Of a DNA stretch of 64,000 nt, positions 17,519-27,358 are shown one piece after another (within the stretch, counting starts at the first letter, position 1; each line of letters starts with the position of its first letter). The DNA is from Iningainema tapete BLCC-T55 (GTDB lineage: Bacteria > Cyanobacteriota > Cyanobacteriia > Cyanobacteriales > Nostocaceae): positions 124,001 through 188,000 of the forward strand of contig NZ_JACXAE010000072.1 of the NCBI RefSeq assembly GCF_014698965.1. Direction: 5' to 3'. Position numbers and translations under genes: made by a program. Below the pieces are notes generated by a model. It ran no database searches. It had not been told where the DNA came from and was given only the letters and a program-made list of their open reading frames with translations.

Positions 17519-20500
17519 TTAAACAACAGCCGCCTCCAACACTGCGCCCTGCATCTTCCCCATAGCATCAATTAAAGTGTGCAATTGTTGATCGGCTTTG
17601 AGAACTGCCAAACCGCGCACTGTTACTTTCCCTGGTGAATAAACAAAGCGCGACTTGAGAGTTTCTGACAAATTTTCTGCCAACAAATTCCAAGCAGGTT
17701 CTTCCATTGGTGTTTCCAAAACAACATGCTGTTTGTTTTCTGGTTTAATGCGGCTAAATCCGAGCTTTTTCCCTAACTGTTTCAATTCCATCACCCGCAA
17801 TAATTGATTTGCTGGTGTAGGAATTGCGCCGTAACGGTCATTCCACTCCGCTGCTATCTGCAATAATTCTTCTTTAGATTTAGCAGCAGCAACTGCACGG
17901 TAAGCACTCATCTTTTGATCCATGTCGGTGATGTAATCTGCGGGAATGAATGCCGTGAGGTTTAGATCAATTTGAGTATCCTCAACTTGAGGAATTTCTT
18001 GCCCTCGGATTTCACGAATCGCTTCTTCAAGCATTTCCATGTATAAATCAAAACCTATAGCCTCCATTTGACCAGACTGTTCTGCACCCAGCAAGTTACC
18101 TACTCCGCGTATTTCCATATCGCGCATTGCTAATTGATACCCAGAACCTAGCTGCGTAAATTCTTGGATGGCACGTAAGCGCTGTCGTGCAGCATCGGAT
18201 AACGATCGCTGCTTGGGATAAAATAACCAAGCATGAGCTTGAATACCAGCCCGACCGACACGACCACGCAACTGGTATAGTTGGGATAAACCAAAGCGGT
18301 GGGCATCTTCGATCAAGATCGTGTTGACGCGGGGAATGTCCAAACCAGATTCAATAATTGTGGTACAAACTAGGATATCCGCTTCAGCATTGCTAAAGGA
18401 GAGCATGGTAGATTCTAAGTCGCTTTCTTCCATCTGCCCGTGAGCGATCGCAATTCTTGCCCCCGGTAACATCTCGCGCAGTTGCCCAGCAATTTCCTCA
18501 ATCCCCTCTATTCGTGGAACTACGTAAAATACTTGTCCACCTCTGTCAATTTCAGAACGGATAGCACTACGTACACTGTCTGGGTTCAGTGGTGCAAGAT
18601 GGGTTTGAATTGGACGCCTGGATGGAGGCGGTGTAGTAATCACACTCATTTCCCGAATCCCTGACAAAGCCATGTATAATGTACGGGGAATAGGAGTAGC
18701 GGAGAGAGTTAGCACATCAACCTGGGTTTTGAGAGTTTTGATTTTCTCTTTTTGATTCACCCCAAACCGCTGTTCTTCATCGACTACTAAAAGTCCCAAA
18801 TCTCGGAAAGATACTCCTTTACCCAAAAGTTGGTGTGTACCAACAACTACATCTAATTCTCCAGTTGTCATACGTTTAAGAATTTCTCGCCGTTCTTCAG
18901 CACTGCGGAAGCGGTTGAGTAACCCTACTTTAATTGGGTAGGGGGCAAAGCGCTCTTTGAGAGTGTGGTAGTGCTGCTGAGTAAGAATAGTAGTAGGCGC
19001 AAGCAATGCAACTTGTTTACCGCTAGTGACAGCTTTGAAAATGGCACGAATAGCTACTTCTGTTTTCCCAAAACCCACATCTCCACAAACTAATCGATCC
19101 ATCGGGCGCGAGCTTTCCATATCTCGTTTCACATCTTGCGTCGCTTTAAGTTGATCGGTTGTAGGTTGGTATGGAAACGAGTCTTCTAGCTCCTGTTGCC
19201 ACGGCATATCTGGTGGGAAGGCAATGCCTTGTTGTTGCGATCGCGCCGCATACAGCTTAAGTAAATCCACCGCCAATTTCTTAATTGCCTTGCGGACTTT
19301 ATTCTTGGTATTTTCCCAAGCTTTACCAGTCATCTTGTTGAGTTCTGGTGGCTTGTCGCCTGTGGCACGAAAGCGTGACAAAGCACCTACTTGGTCAGCT
19401 GCTACTCGCAGTAGCCCATCAGCATATTGTACTACCAAATATTCACGAGTCTCGTCGTTCAAAGTGAGACTTTCTAACTTAATAAATTTACCTACACCGT
19501 GGTTTCGGTGTACCACATAATCCCCTTGACGCAGCTTATTGGGATCGACTTGCTTGGAGGTGGCTTTTCTCCGCTTGCGGATGTAGCCAGCTGTAGCAAG
19601 AGAGTGCTGCCCATAAAATTCTCGGTCAGTTACTACTACTAATCTAAATGTAGGTAGGATGAAACCTTCTAGTTCGGCAAGACCAGAGTATTTGAGGGCA
19701 ACTGGTGTATGATTGACTTGTAACTTGTCAATCGCTTGGTAGTCACGGGGATTAGGGATAAACTGAGCCGGACAATCGTGTTCTTGCAACAGAGAAACAG
19801 AACGCGACGGCTGAGCAGATACCAGCCAGACGGAGAAGTTGCGATCGCGTTCTTGTCTTAATGTTTCGGCTATTTTGGCAAATTGATGCGGTGTTACTGG
19901 TACTGGACGAGAAGCAAGATTTATTGCTGATTCTGTGCTGAGCGTTTCTACAAGTTCCGATAGATATATTTTGTTAAAGTCTACAGTGGCAGTTAGACAC
20001 TCATCAAACGAGCGATGGATTTTGGGTAATTGCTGAGATATTTCATGATTCGCCGCCCATTGATCCTCGGCATTTTCCACCCAGCGCGCGCTGTGGGCAT
20101 GACACTGTTCTGGCTCATCAATGGCAATCAGAGTGTTTTCTGGTAAATAATCAATGAGGGATGCCACTTTGTCAAAGGCTAAACCTAAAAAGCGACGACT
20201 ACCTTCAAGGAGTTCTGAGTTTTGAGTGGTAATTTCTGAGTCATCATTTAAATCAGCACTCAAGGCTTTAAACTCAGCATTATCCTGAAGTGCTGCCATC
20301 ACAATTGGAGCGAAACTAGTTGGAGTAAGAATCAGCTGGTTAATTTTGTCCAAAGCTGAACGTTGAGTTGCTGGATCGAATTCCCGTATTTGCTCAATCT
20401 CATCGCCAAACCATTCCAAGCGCACAGGTAACTCAGAAGAAACTGGAAACACATCCACAATATCGCCACGCCGACTCCACTGTCCTTCTGTTTCCACCAA

Positions 20501-21007
20501 AGGTACTCGCTCATATCCCAAACGAGTTATTTGTTCACTAAAGGTATCAAGCTCCAATTCCATGCCACGCTTTAACGTCAGGCAGAAGGGTTTAAAAGCT
20601 TCTACTGGTGGTAAGTGGGGTTGCAGTGCCGCGACGGTGGCGACGATTGCGATTGAAGATGAAATACCTAGTTGCACCAAGTCCGCCAGTACTTGCATTT
20701 GTCCCCAAGTCATTTCAGTTTCGGGATCAAAGGGTTCGTAAGGAGAGGCTTCAGAAGTGGGGTAAAAATGTACTGTTTGCCAACCCATTGCTTCGAGCTG
20801 AGAAGTCCAACGCCCCGCTTCCTCCAGAGTGGCACATACCACAAACAAATTATGTTCCTCAGTTTTTGCCAATGCCGAAGTTACCAAACCTTTCGGCAAG
20901 CGAGGAATACCATTTAAATGTAACTGTTGTTGCCGTTTCAGCTTAGATAGGAGTTCAGTGGTGAGCGAAGTTCGCCCGATCGCACGCACAATGGAAGAAA
21001 ATGCCAT
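17519..21007 (-). CDS. mfd: Transcription-repair coupling factor
   Basis: The 1162-residue protein has the full Mfd order: a UvrB-like N-terminal module (about 20-350), the RNA-polymerase-interacting domain (about 500-570, [17 protein letters not shown]), RecG-like translocase motifs (Walker [45 protein letters not shown]) and a C-terminal TRCF domain that normally masks UvrA binding. It removes RNA polymerase stalled at DNA lesions and recruits UvrA. The length is typical. It appears monocistronic. Confidence 0.97.
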   Translation of the reverse strand: MAFSSIVRAIGRTSLTTELLSKLKRQQQLHLNGIPRLPKGLVTSALAKTEEHNLFVVCATLEEAGRWTSQLEAMGWQTVHFYPTSEASPYEPFDPETEMTWGQMQVLADLVQLGISSSIAIVATVAALQPHLPPVEAFKPFCLTLKRGMELELDTFSEQITRLGYERVPLVETEGQWSRRGDIVDVFPVSSELPVRLEWFGDEIEQIREFDPATQRSALDKINQLILTPTSFAPIVMAALQDNAEFKALSADLNDDSEITTQNSELLEGSRRFLGLAFDKVASLIDYLPENTLIAIDEPEQCHAHSARWVENAEDQWAANHEISQQLPKIHRSFDECLTATVDFNKIYLSELVETLSTESAINLASRPVPVTPHQFAKIAETLRQERDRNFSVWLVSAQPSRSVSLLQEHDCPAQFIPNPRDYQAIDKLQVNHTPVALKYSGLAELEGFILPTFRLVVVTDREFYGQHSLATAGYIRKRRKATSKQVDPNKLRQGDYVVHRNHGVGKFIKLESLTLNDETREYLVVQYADGLLRVAADQVGALSRFRATGDKPPELNKMTGKAWENTKNKVRKAIKKLAVDLLKLYAARSQQQGIAFPPDMPWQQELEDSFPYQPTTDQLKATQDVKRDMESSRPMDRLVCGDVGFGKTEVAIRAIFKAVTSGKQVALLAPTTILTQQHYHTLKERFAPYPIKVGLLNRFRSAEERREILKRMTTGELDVVVGTHQLLGKGVSFRDLGLLVVDEEQRFGVNQKEKIKTLKTQVDVLTLSATPIPRTLYMALSGIREMSVITTPPPSRRPIQTHLAPLNPDSVRSAIRSEIDRGGQVFYVVPRIEGIEEIAGQLREMLPGARIAIAHGQMEESDLESTMLSFSNAEADILVCTTIIESGLDIPRVNTILIEDAHRFGLSQLYQLRGRVGRAGIQAHAWLFYPKQRSLSDAARQRLRAIQEFTQLGSGYQLAMRDMEIRGVGNLLGAEQSGQMEAIGFDLYMEMLEEAIREIRGQEIPQVEDTQIDLNLTAFIPADYITDMDQKMSAYRAVAAAKSKEELLQIAAEWNDRYGAIPTPANQLLRVMELKQLGKKLGFSRIKPENKQHVVLETPMEEPAWNLLAENLSETLKSRFVYSPGKVTVRGLAVLKADQQLHTLIDAMGKMQGAVLEAAVV

Positions 21008-21273
21008 AAGTTACCAAACAAGTGGAAGTCGTTCTTATCGGCGGTACTTGATGTAGCGCCTACCTCAACTATTTTAAAAGTGTCAACAGAAGAAGAAGTC
21101 TGACTATAGGGTCATTAATTTTTAGTACAATGACCACTGGCTAATATACGGAAAATCAATGTGCTTCTACTTATTTATGACTAAGGAGTTATTTTTCTAT
21201 ACATCAAGCCTTTTATTCTGGAAACACGCTAGATACTAGATACTAAGACTTTAGAGTTAAGTAGGGTTTGCCG

Positions 21274-22617
21274 ATGACATCGGCAATTTTAGAAATGTCT
21301 CCAACAATCGAAATTCTAATTATTCTTCTTCTCATCCTCACCAATGGTGTATTTGTCATGTCAGAATTGGCAATTGTTTCAGCGCGTAAGGTGCGGCTGC
21401 AACAGCTTGCTAATCAAGGTGATGCCAAAGCTCGCGTTGCTCTGGAGTTGGCGTCTTCCCCGAATCAATTCTTCGCGATCGTTCAGGTGGTGATTACACT
21501 TCTTGGTATTCTCATTGGTGCTTATGGTGAAGAACCTACCAAAAATAGATTAGAGCCGATCTTGAATCTGATTCCTTGGCTAGCACCTTACAAGGAAAGT
21601 ATTGCTCAGGCATTAGCGATTGTAATAATCACATATTTTTCACTAATTATTGGCGAACTCGTACCCAAGCGAGTGGCATTAAATAACCCGGAACTTATTG
21701 CTTCTTTCCTCGCCATCCCCATGCAAATGCTTGTATCAATAGGTTCTCCTATAGTTTACGTATTAAGTATTTCCACGGACACAGTACTCAGAGTTTTGGG
21801 CATTAGACCTTCCACAGAGCCACAAGTCACAGAGGAAGAAATTAGAGTTTTAATTGAGCAAGGTACTGAGGAAGGAACCTTTGAAGAAGCAGAACAAGAT
21901 ATGGTGGAGCGAGTGTTTCGCTTAGGCGATCGCCCCGTTAGTTCCATCATGACACCCCGACCGGATATTATTTGGTTAGACTTGGAGGATACCGCCGAAG
22001 AAAACCGCCGTAAAATTATAGATAACGGCTATTCCCGATATCCAGTTTGCCAAGGAGGACTTGACAATGTACTTGGTATTATACCAGTCACCGACTTATT
22101 AGCCCGGAGTTTTTGCGGTGAAGCTTTGGACTTAACTGTAGGATTGCGACAACCCGTGTTTGTACCAGAAAGTACCCGTGGTTTGAAAGTTCTAGAGTTA
22201 TTCAAACAAACAATTACTCATATGGCGCTAGTAGTTGATGAATACGGTGTGATTCAGGGATTAGTCACGCTCAACGATGTAATGATTGAAATCGTTGGTG
22301 AAGTGCCTTCTGATGATGAACAGGAAGATCCACAAGTTGTGCAAAGAGAGGATGGTTCCTGGTTATTGGATGGAATGTTGTCGGTAGATGAGTTTTTTGA
22401 GCTTTTCAATGTCCAACCATTAGCCGAAGAACATCGCGGTAGCTATCAAACTTTAGGTGGTTTTGTCATGGCTCATCTCGGACGCATCCCCACTGCGGCA
22501 GATTTTTTTGAGTGGCAGGGTATGCGTTTAGAAGTAATGGATATGGATGGTAATCGTGTTGATAAAGTGCTAGTCATGCCACAAAGTCAATTCGAGGACA
22601 GCAAAAACTCTGAGTAA
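21274..22617 (+). CDS. CorC/HlyC-family (CNNM, DUF21-CBS) membrane transporter
   Basis: The 447-residue protein has an N-terminal DUF21 membrane domain with about four helices (residues 10-170; NGVFVMSELAIVSARKVRL, PNQFFAIVQVVITLLGILIG), a CBS pair (about 200-330; VSSIMTPRPDIIWLD, MALVVDEYGVIQGLVTLND) and a C-terminal CorC/HlyC domain (about 350-440). The family exports Mg2+ or Co2+, often Na+-coupled; the older label is hemolysin-related. ATG 21274 is chosen; a TTG two codons earlier is possible. A 260-bp region before it carries its promoter; I see no riboswitch there. Confidence 0.93.
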   Translation: MTSAILEMSPTIEILIILLLILTNGVFVMSELAIVSARKVRLQQLANQGDAKARVALELASSPNQFFAIVQVVITLLGILIGAYGEEPTKNRLEPILNLIPWLAPYKESIAQALAIVIITYFSLIIGELVPKRVALNNPELIASFLAIPMQMLVSIGSPIVYVLSISTDTVLRVLGIRPSTEPQVTEEEIRVLIEQGTEEGTFEEAEQDMVERVFRLGDRPVSSIMTPRPDIIWLDLEDTAEENRRKIIDNGYSRYPVCQGGLDNVLGIIPVTDLLARSFCGEALDLTVGLRQPVFVPESTRGLKVLELFKQTITHMALVVDEYGVIQGLVTLNDVMIEIVGEVPSDDEQEDPQVVQREDGSWLLDGMLSVDEFFELFNVQPLAEEHRGSYQTLGGFVMAHLGRIPTAADFFEWQGMRLEVMDMDGNRVDKVLVMPQSQFEDSKNSE

Positions 22618-22690
22618 AATTGAGAGGGACGCGGTATGCCAATTGTCAGGTTATGCAATGCGTCCCTTCAAATTATTTCTTTCATCAGTT

Positions 22691-23255
22691 TTATCTAGTT
22701 AGTACCATTATTTCATCGGTAGTCATTTTTACTGTTACTTTACCTCGCATCATTTTTATTAGGCTTTCACCAGCAGTAGGGTTTACTTTGGCTTTTTTTA
22801 CGTAAACCTCATCTGAGTCATTCACAAGCTGAGTTTTAAAGTATTGTTTCAGATCTTGATGAGTGATAATCATATTGCCTTCATACGCATCTTTCCACGG
22901 TTCCTCGTCATGAGTCATATTTCGCAATTTCCATGCGGAAAACTGCCCATAGACACGGTAAACCTCATCTAATAGCTCACGAGTCCGCTCATCATCTGCT
23001 TGAAAAATCAATATCGTCAGGGATAGGAATCGAACTAGAACCATAGTGTTTATATGCATGATACGCTTCAGGAACTACAGGACCATGTGTCCAAGCCTCC
23101 ACAGATTCAGCAAACAAAGGTTCGTCATACAGTGCCAAGTGAAACCCTTGAGCATAGTACAGCAACTTTTGAAGCTTGAGATTAGAAATTAAATCCCCAG
23201 CCTCTTCATCGGTTTGAGCAAGAAAATACTTTGCAACATCATAACAACTAACCAT
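22691..23255 (-). pseudogene. Panacea-domain (DUF4065, SocA-like) antitoxin, frameshifted
   Basis: The first frame (ATG 23255, with AAGGGAA just upstream) gives VSCYDVAKYFLAQ, then NLKLQKLLYYAQGFHLAL, then VEAWTHGPVVPEAYHAYK. This is the Panacea family found in SocA and in hyperpromiscuous antitoxins. It runs into a stop near 23003 after PIPDDIDFSSR. The continuation ADDERTRELLDEVYRVYG lies in the other frame through to 22691. Removing one A in the CAAG at about 23010 restores a single 187-codon gene. No toxin gene is adjacent. It is either a recent pseudogene or a sequencing error. Confidence 0.82.
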
Positions 23256-23449
23256 ACTATTCCCTTCCATCTTTAAATCCTTACCACTATTCATGCCTGT
23301 AAACAGCATCCGTGATTTATGTTTCTGGCTTTTATGAAGTTTTCGACATGTTTTTACTTATCTATACAATACAATTGTACTACAAAAAAACGGATTGAAG
23401 TAACCGTCGAGTCAAGTAGTTATGAGCGATCGCCTACACGCATACGACG

Positions 23450-24238
23450 CTAAGTTGCTACAATCGACTTGAGTATAAATCTCGCCAACTCAAAAAATCC
23501 TTCCCCCTCAGCAGCTGTGGTAATGTAAGCAGGTTGATGCTGCAACTGGTTGGCATAATCTCGCACGTTTGCCACACCCACAGATATAGGAAAACAACGC
23601 CGATCAAATAAACTTTCATCATTAGGACTATCACCAACTGTCACAACTTGTTCTGTTGTGTACTGGGGAAAATATTCCCGCAACACCTGCAACAACCCAG
23701 TAGCTTTATCTTGTCCCTTGGGTTTGATGTGACACTGCACATTGCTGTAGGTGAACCCCCATCCCATTTGTTGGCAAAGATGAGCTAGGGTTTGTAGTTC
23801 ATTTGTACTTAAAGAATATACATCAAATGTCCAGTCAGTTAGCCGAAAGCGATTATCAGTAGATTCCTGGATTTGGGGAAATTGGGTTTGTAATTGCCCA
23901 AAAGCTGCCGCCAACTGTTGACGATGAATTATTAAGTCGGGAATGGAAGTTAACGCTACTGGTGAATCACTTCCCGATGGATAAAACAAACCGCCATTTT
24001 CTGCCATTGCGCCCACCACGGGCAAGTAACTCACTATTCCACTTACCCATCCAGCAGAACGTCCAGTAACAATTAGCACTTTGATGCCAGCGACTGCTAA
24101 ATCTTCCAAAGCTTGTAGCAAGGTAGAAGTAAATTTTCCTTTTGTAGTCAAAGTGCCATCCATATCCGTGGCAACCAAACAAATATTGCTAAAGCAATTA
24201 GTAGATGAAACAGAAGACAGGGGTTGATATCCGTACAT
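23450..24238 (-). CDS. HAD-superfamily sugar-phosphate phosphatase (Cof/SPP/MPGP-like)
   Basis: HAD motifs are all visible. Motif I is DMDGTLT, motif II VTGRS, motif III the Lys region IKPKGQDKATG, and motif IV VGDSPNDESLF. The cap sits between motifs II and III, as in Cof-type, sucrose-phosphate and mannosyl-3-phosphoglycerate phosphatases. At 262 residues it has typical size. The phospho-substrate is not predictable from context. ATG 24238 gives a 20-residue lead before the HAD core; a shorter start is possible. Confidence 0.85.
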   Translation of the reverse strand: MYGYQPLSSVSSTNCFSNICLVATDMDGTLTTKGKFTSTLLQALEDLAVAGIKVLIVTGRSAGWVSGIVSYLPVVGAMAENGGLFYPSGSDSPVALTSIPDLIIHRQQLAAAFGQLQTQFPQIQESTDNRFRLTDWTFDVYSLSTNELQTLAHLCQQMGWGFTYSNVQCHIKPKGQDKATGLLQVLREYFPQYTTEQVVTVGDSPNDESLFDRRCFPISVGVANVRDYANQLQHQPAYITTAAEGEGFFELARFILKSIVAT

Positions 24239-24342
24239 ATGCGGTTTGAAAATAGTTATAAAAAATATTGATTATACAGCAATATGACACTCCAGATTTG
24301 GGCATCCTAAGCATTAGGAGTAAAATTTTTTATTTGCTTACT

Positions 24343-25230
24343 ATGTCAAATCAACATCATTTATCTTTACAACACACCCCCCTGCTTGCCCCCCTTGAAA
24401 AGGGGGGTTGGGGGGTGCAAACATCGTTAATTGCCCAATCGCCAAAGTCAAAGAGTATCAAGGTATCACAGCAAATACCAGCAAGCGAACCTCAAATACC
24501 TCCTTTGTTGATGGTGACTTCTTTCGGATTGGCTTTAACGGTGGTTGCTTTAATTGCGTTTGGTAAATACCAGATAAGAAAGTTGGAGAAAAAAATCAAG
24601 TTTGAGCAATTTCGGACAAAAGAATTAGATAAAAAGTTTAAATTGGCTTTGGAAACAATTCGCAAAATGGAAACTAACCCAGATTTGATTAACTCACGGG
24701 AGTTTAATCTGGATTATCTACGTATGCGTATGTCAGAAGAGGTGTTCCATTTTGCCATCATTAATCAATTAAAAATTCAAGTAAAAGATAAAATTTCTCA
24801 AGCACTGCGTCCAAATCAAGCTCAACATGGTGCTGTAGGCATTGCTAGTAATACTGGCAGGCAGGTAGATGAAATGTTTGATGTCGAATATGAAACTGGT
24901 ACTCCGCCAAATATTAGCAAGCGAGTGTTATTTCGGATTCAAATTCGATTAATGAAGTTACCAACACAAGCGACTTCTGTAACTATTAGCCAAATTATTG
25001 ACTGTATTGAAACTTACCTTAGCCCTGTCGAAGGTGACGATACTTGGCAACCAACAATTCAAGGTAGAGTTGCATACATGCATTGGGATCAAAAGGCTAA
25101 GCCTACTCCTCTGCTTGTATTAGAACAATCGAATGAAGGTGTGAATGTGACTTTCCGCACTAGTCGTCAACCAAATGGTGGTACACATAAGCAACTTGAA
25201 GAGAAAAATTTACGTTCAACTAAAAAATAA
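24343..25230 (+). CDS. Conserved cyanobacterial membrane-anchored protein of unknown function
   Basis: One hydrophobic helix (LLMVTSFGLALTVVALIAFG) is followed by a basic coiled coil (about 20-25 heptad-like residues, KLEKKIKFEQF) and a soluble domain of about 170 residues (LDYLRMRMSEEVFHFAI...). I do not recognise a characterised family, though this layout is widespread in cyanobacteria. The start is uncertain. ATG 24343 places a C/G-rich palindromic repeat (24375-24418) inside the coding region as TPLLAPLEKGGWGV, a peptide typical of mis-annotated repeats. ATG 24511, at the head of the membrane helix, would exclude it. Confidence 0.7.
   Translation: MSNQHHLSLQHTPLLAPLEKGGWGVQTSLIAQSPKSKSIKVSQQIPASEPQIPPLLMVTSFGLALTVVALIAFGKYQIRKLEKKIKFEQFRTKELDKKFKLALETIRKMETNPDLINSREFNLDYLRMRMSEEVFHFAIINQLKIQVKDKISQALRPNQAQHGAVGIASNTGRQVDEMFDVEYETGTPPNISKRVLFRIQIRLMKLPTQATSVTISQIIDCIETYLSPVEGDDTWQPTIQGRVAYMHWDQKAKPTPLLVLEQSNEGVNVTFRTSRQPNGGTHKQLEEKNLRSTKK
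24377..24415. repeat. CCCCCC/GGGGGG nested palindrome
   Basis: CCCCCCTT (24389-24396) pairs with AAGGGGGG (24400-24407), and an outer CCCCCC (24377-24382) pairs with GGGGGG (24410-24415). This is a dispersed cyanobacterial repeat type that often creates spurious N-terminal extensions. Confidence 0.75.
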
Positions 25231-25246
25231 TTATGAATCAGGAATC

Positions 25247-25274
25247 GTAGAGACGCGATTAATCGCGTCTGTAC
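25247..25274. repeat. Dispersed palindrome, copy 3 (centre CGATTAATCG)
   Basis: GTAGAGACGCGATT and AATCGCGTCTGTAC with one arm mismatch. It lies just after the stop of the preceding gene and before the end of devA, between convergent genes. Confidence 0.88.
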
Positions 25275-25323
25275 AGGAGTCAGGGTCATCTATCATAATA
25301 TCTACTTAATGATTAATTATTTT

Positions 25324-26046
25324 TTACTCATGATTCATAACTGCTGTTTGAGAGTCACGGGCTAAAATACCATCTTCCATGTCCACAATGCGATCGGCTA
25401 TGTCTAAAATGCGGTTATCATGAGTCACCAACAATATAGAAGTTCCTTGTTCTTTGGCAAGGCGCTGCATTAATTCTACAACATCACGTCCTGATTGTTT
25501 GTCCAAAGCTGCTGTAGGTTCGTCTGCTAGTACTAGTGACGGCTGATTTACCAAGGCTCTTGCGATCGCTATCCTTTGTTTTTGTCCACCAGAAAGATTC
25601 TCTGGATAGTAATTAATTCTATCACCTAAATTAACTGCCCTCAGCATAGCTTCCGCTCTTGCGATCGCCTGTTGTGGAGAAATATGATCTTTCAGCTCCA
25701 CTGCCATTTGTACATTTTGTCTAGCAGTTAAAAACTCCAACAAATTGTGAGCTTGGAAAATATAACCAATCTTACGTCTGATGTTTACCAATTTTGTTTG
25801 GCTAGCTCTATATAATTCTTTACCTGCAAACTTTAAACTTCCCTCTTGTACAGATCTTAAACCACCTATCAAACTAAGTAAAGTTGTTTTACCTGAACCT
25901 GATGGTCCAGTCATAATTACAATTTCCCCTGGATAAATATCCAAATTAATATCAAATAGTATTTGTCTTTTCAATGAGCCTTTACCGTAATAGTGATTGA
26001 GATGTTTAATAGAAATTATAGGTTCGTTCATCATAATTGTATTCAT
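25324..26046 (-). CDS. devA: DevA-family ABC exporter ATPase
   Basis: The 240-residue nucleotide-binding protein has Walker A GPSGSGKTTLL, the Q-loop in GYIFQAHNLLEF, the signature LSGGQKQRIAIARAL, Walker B LVLADEPTAALD and the switch His in LLVTHD. It belongs to the DevA/MacB-like group. With DevC and DevB it forms the TolC-linked exporter that deposits heterocyst glycolipids in Anabaena. It is the last gene of devB-devC-devA, 82 bp after devC; the gap holds a dispersed palindrome that may tune its expression. Paralogous DevBCA sets exist, so the exact substrate is inferred. Confidence 0.92.
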   Translation of the reverse strand: MNTIMMNEPIISIKHLNHYYGKGSLKRQILFDINLDIYPGEIVIMTGPSGSGKTTLLSLIGGLRSVQEGSLKFAGKELYRASQTKLVNIRRKIGYIFQAHNLLEFLTARQNVQMAVELKDHISPQQAIARAEAMLRAVNLGDRINYYPENLSGGQKQRIAIARALVNQPSLVLADEPTAALDKQSGRDVVELMQRLAKEQGTSILLVTHDNRILDIADRIVDMEDGILARDSQTAVMNHE

Positions 26047-26055
26047 GGTAATGGG

Positions 26056-26084
26056 GTAGAGACGCCCCGCCGGGGCGTCTGTAC
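26056..26084. repeat. Dispersed palindrome, copy 4, inside the devCA interval
   Basis: GTAGAGACGCCCC and GGGGCGTCTGTAC arms, followed by a partial second unit (GGTGGGGCGTCCGCC, 26091-26105). It is located between devC and devA within the operon. Confidence 0.9.
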
Positions 26085-26128
26085 TATATCGGTGGGGCGT
26101 CCGCCCAATAGGATTTATAATTAGTAAT

Positions 26129-27283
26129 TCAAAATATATCTGCTGGATCGGCAGACTGTAACTTCCGCACAGCTATTACACCAGAGATAAAACACATTAT
26201 AATCGTCAATATTAGTACTAGTACAGTACGGTCAAAACTCATCATTATTGGTAAAAGAGTAGCTTCTCTTGCCTTTTGATACAAAAACATAGTCACAGCT
26301 ATTCCTGGGAGATATCCTAAAAATGCTAAAATTAAAGCTTCTTGTAAAACAACTACTAATAAATAGTTATGGGTATATCCTATTGCTTTTAAAGTTGCAT
26401 ATTCAGCTAAATGGTCGGCTACTTCAGTATAAAGTATTTGATAAACAATCACTGTTCCGACAATAAAACCCATGATTGTTCCCAAGGTGAAAATAAAACC
26501 GATCGCTGTACTACTAGCCCAAAAATTTCTTTCAAACTCAATAAATTCTTCTTTAGTAAATACTCGAACATCCTGAGATAAATATTTGCGTAAGTTTTGT
26601 GCAGCAATATTAGCATCTGCTCCTGGTTTTAAGCGAATTAGTCCAATATCAATTAATCCTAGTTGGCGGAGAGGAAAGATACGTACAAAGTTGATATCAC
26701 TTGTAATCAAATTACCATCTGCCCCAAAGGATGTACCTAATGTAAATAGTCCTCCCACCTTAATTCGTCTTTGTCTTACTTCTGTTGTTACAGGTTTTCC
26801 TTGCTCAAACAAAGTAACAATTGGACCATACTCTTTTCGCGAAGAACGGTCATATAAAATAACATCAGGTAGTTTAATTTTATCTAAGTTCTCTTGAAGT
26901 CCTGGTAAGTTTAATGGATTATATTCTGGATTTATGCCAATTACTAAAATATTACGAGGGCGTCCTGTTAAAGGGTTTTTCCATATAGTATAATCTACAT
27001 ATAAATAATTTACTGATTGCACAGCAGGTAAATCTAAAGCTCTATATAACCGTCGTTGCGAAAAGCTTTTCATTGTTAATAAAGCATTAGATTGATGGTT
27101 AATTAGAACAATATCCGCATTTAAACTACTATGCAATCTAACGTTACTAAAATACAGAGAATCCTGGAAACCAAGCTGCATAAACATGAGAATATCAGCA
27201 AAGGCAATTCCAGCCAATGCTACAGCTAGGCGAGTTCTTTCTCGCTTCAATTGTAGCCACGCTAGAGGTATTTTGCCCATCAT
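26129..27283 (-). CDS. devC: DevC-family ABC exporter permease
   Basis: The preferred start is ATG 27283 (MMGKIPLAWLQLKRE), preceded by GGAG. An upstream in-frame start is unlikely because it reads through repeat sequence. The protein has an N-terminal helix (about 20-40), a large extracytoplasmic domain and three C-terminal helices (about 240-375), the FtsX/MacB layout. MGKIPLAWLQLKRERTRLAVALAGIAFADILMFMQLGF is characteristic of DevC (given here only as an N-terminal landmark: KRERTRLAVALAGIAFAD). It forms the inner-membrane part of the heterocyst-glycolipid exporter with DevA and the adaptor DevB. Confidence 0.93.
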   Translation of the reverse strand: MMGKIPLAWLQLKRERTRLAVALAGIAFADILMFMQLGFQDSLYFSNVRLHSSLNADIVLINHQSNALLTMKSFSQRRLYRALDLPAVQSVNYLYVDYTIWKNPLTGRPRNILVIGINPEYNPLNLPGLQENLDKIKLPDVILYDRSSRKEYGPIVTLFEQGKPVTTEVRQRRIKVGGLFTLGTSFGADGNLITSDINFVRIFPLRQLGLIDIGLIRLKPGADANIAAQNLRKYLSQDVRVFTKEEFIEFERNFWASSTAIGFIFTLGTIMGFIVGTVIVYQILYTEVADHLAEYATLKAIGYTHNYLLVVVLQEALILAFLGYLPGIAVTMFLYQKAREATLLPIMMSFDRTVLVLILTIIMCFISGVIAVRKLQSADPADIF

Positions 27284-27311
27284 GTTTAATGTCTCCAAGT
27301 AAATAAAAGTG

Positions 27312-27357
27312 TTGATTGTTAATGGATAATAGTAACAATCAACAATTAACAATTAAA
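27312..27357. repeat. Short TTAATTG/CAATTAAC repeat in the devB-devC gap
   Basis: Runs of ACAATCAACAATTAACAATTAA and a mirror GTTGATTGTTAATGG can fold back on each other. The same heptamer-like repeat type occurs at 45-90, 48515-48541 and 59661-59730. Confidence 0.6.
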
Positions 27358-27358
27358 T

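Noticed and set aside
22620-22805. Plus-strand 61-codon frame after the CorC-family gene
   Set aside because: It is antisense to the C-terminal part of the Panacea pseudogene and carries no recognisable motif.
24268-24342. Upstream in-frame start for the gene at 24343
   Set aside because: It adds residues with no domain and lies over the likely promoter; later starts fit better.
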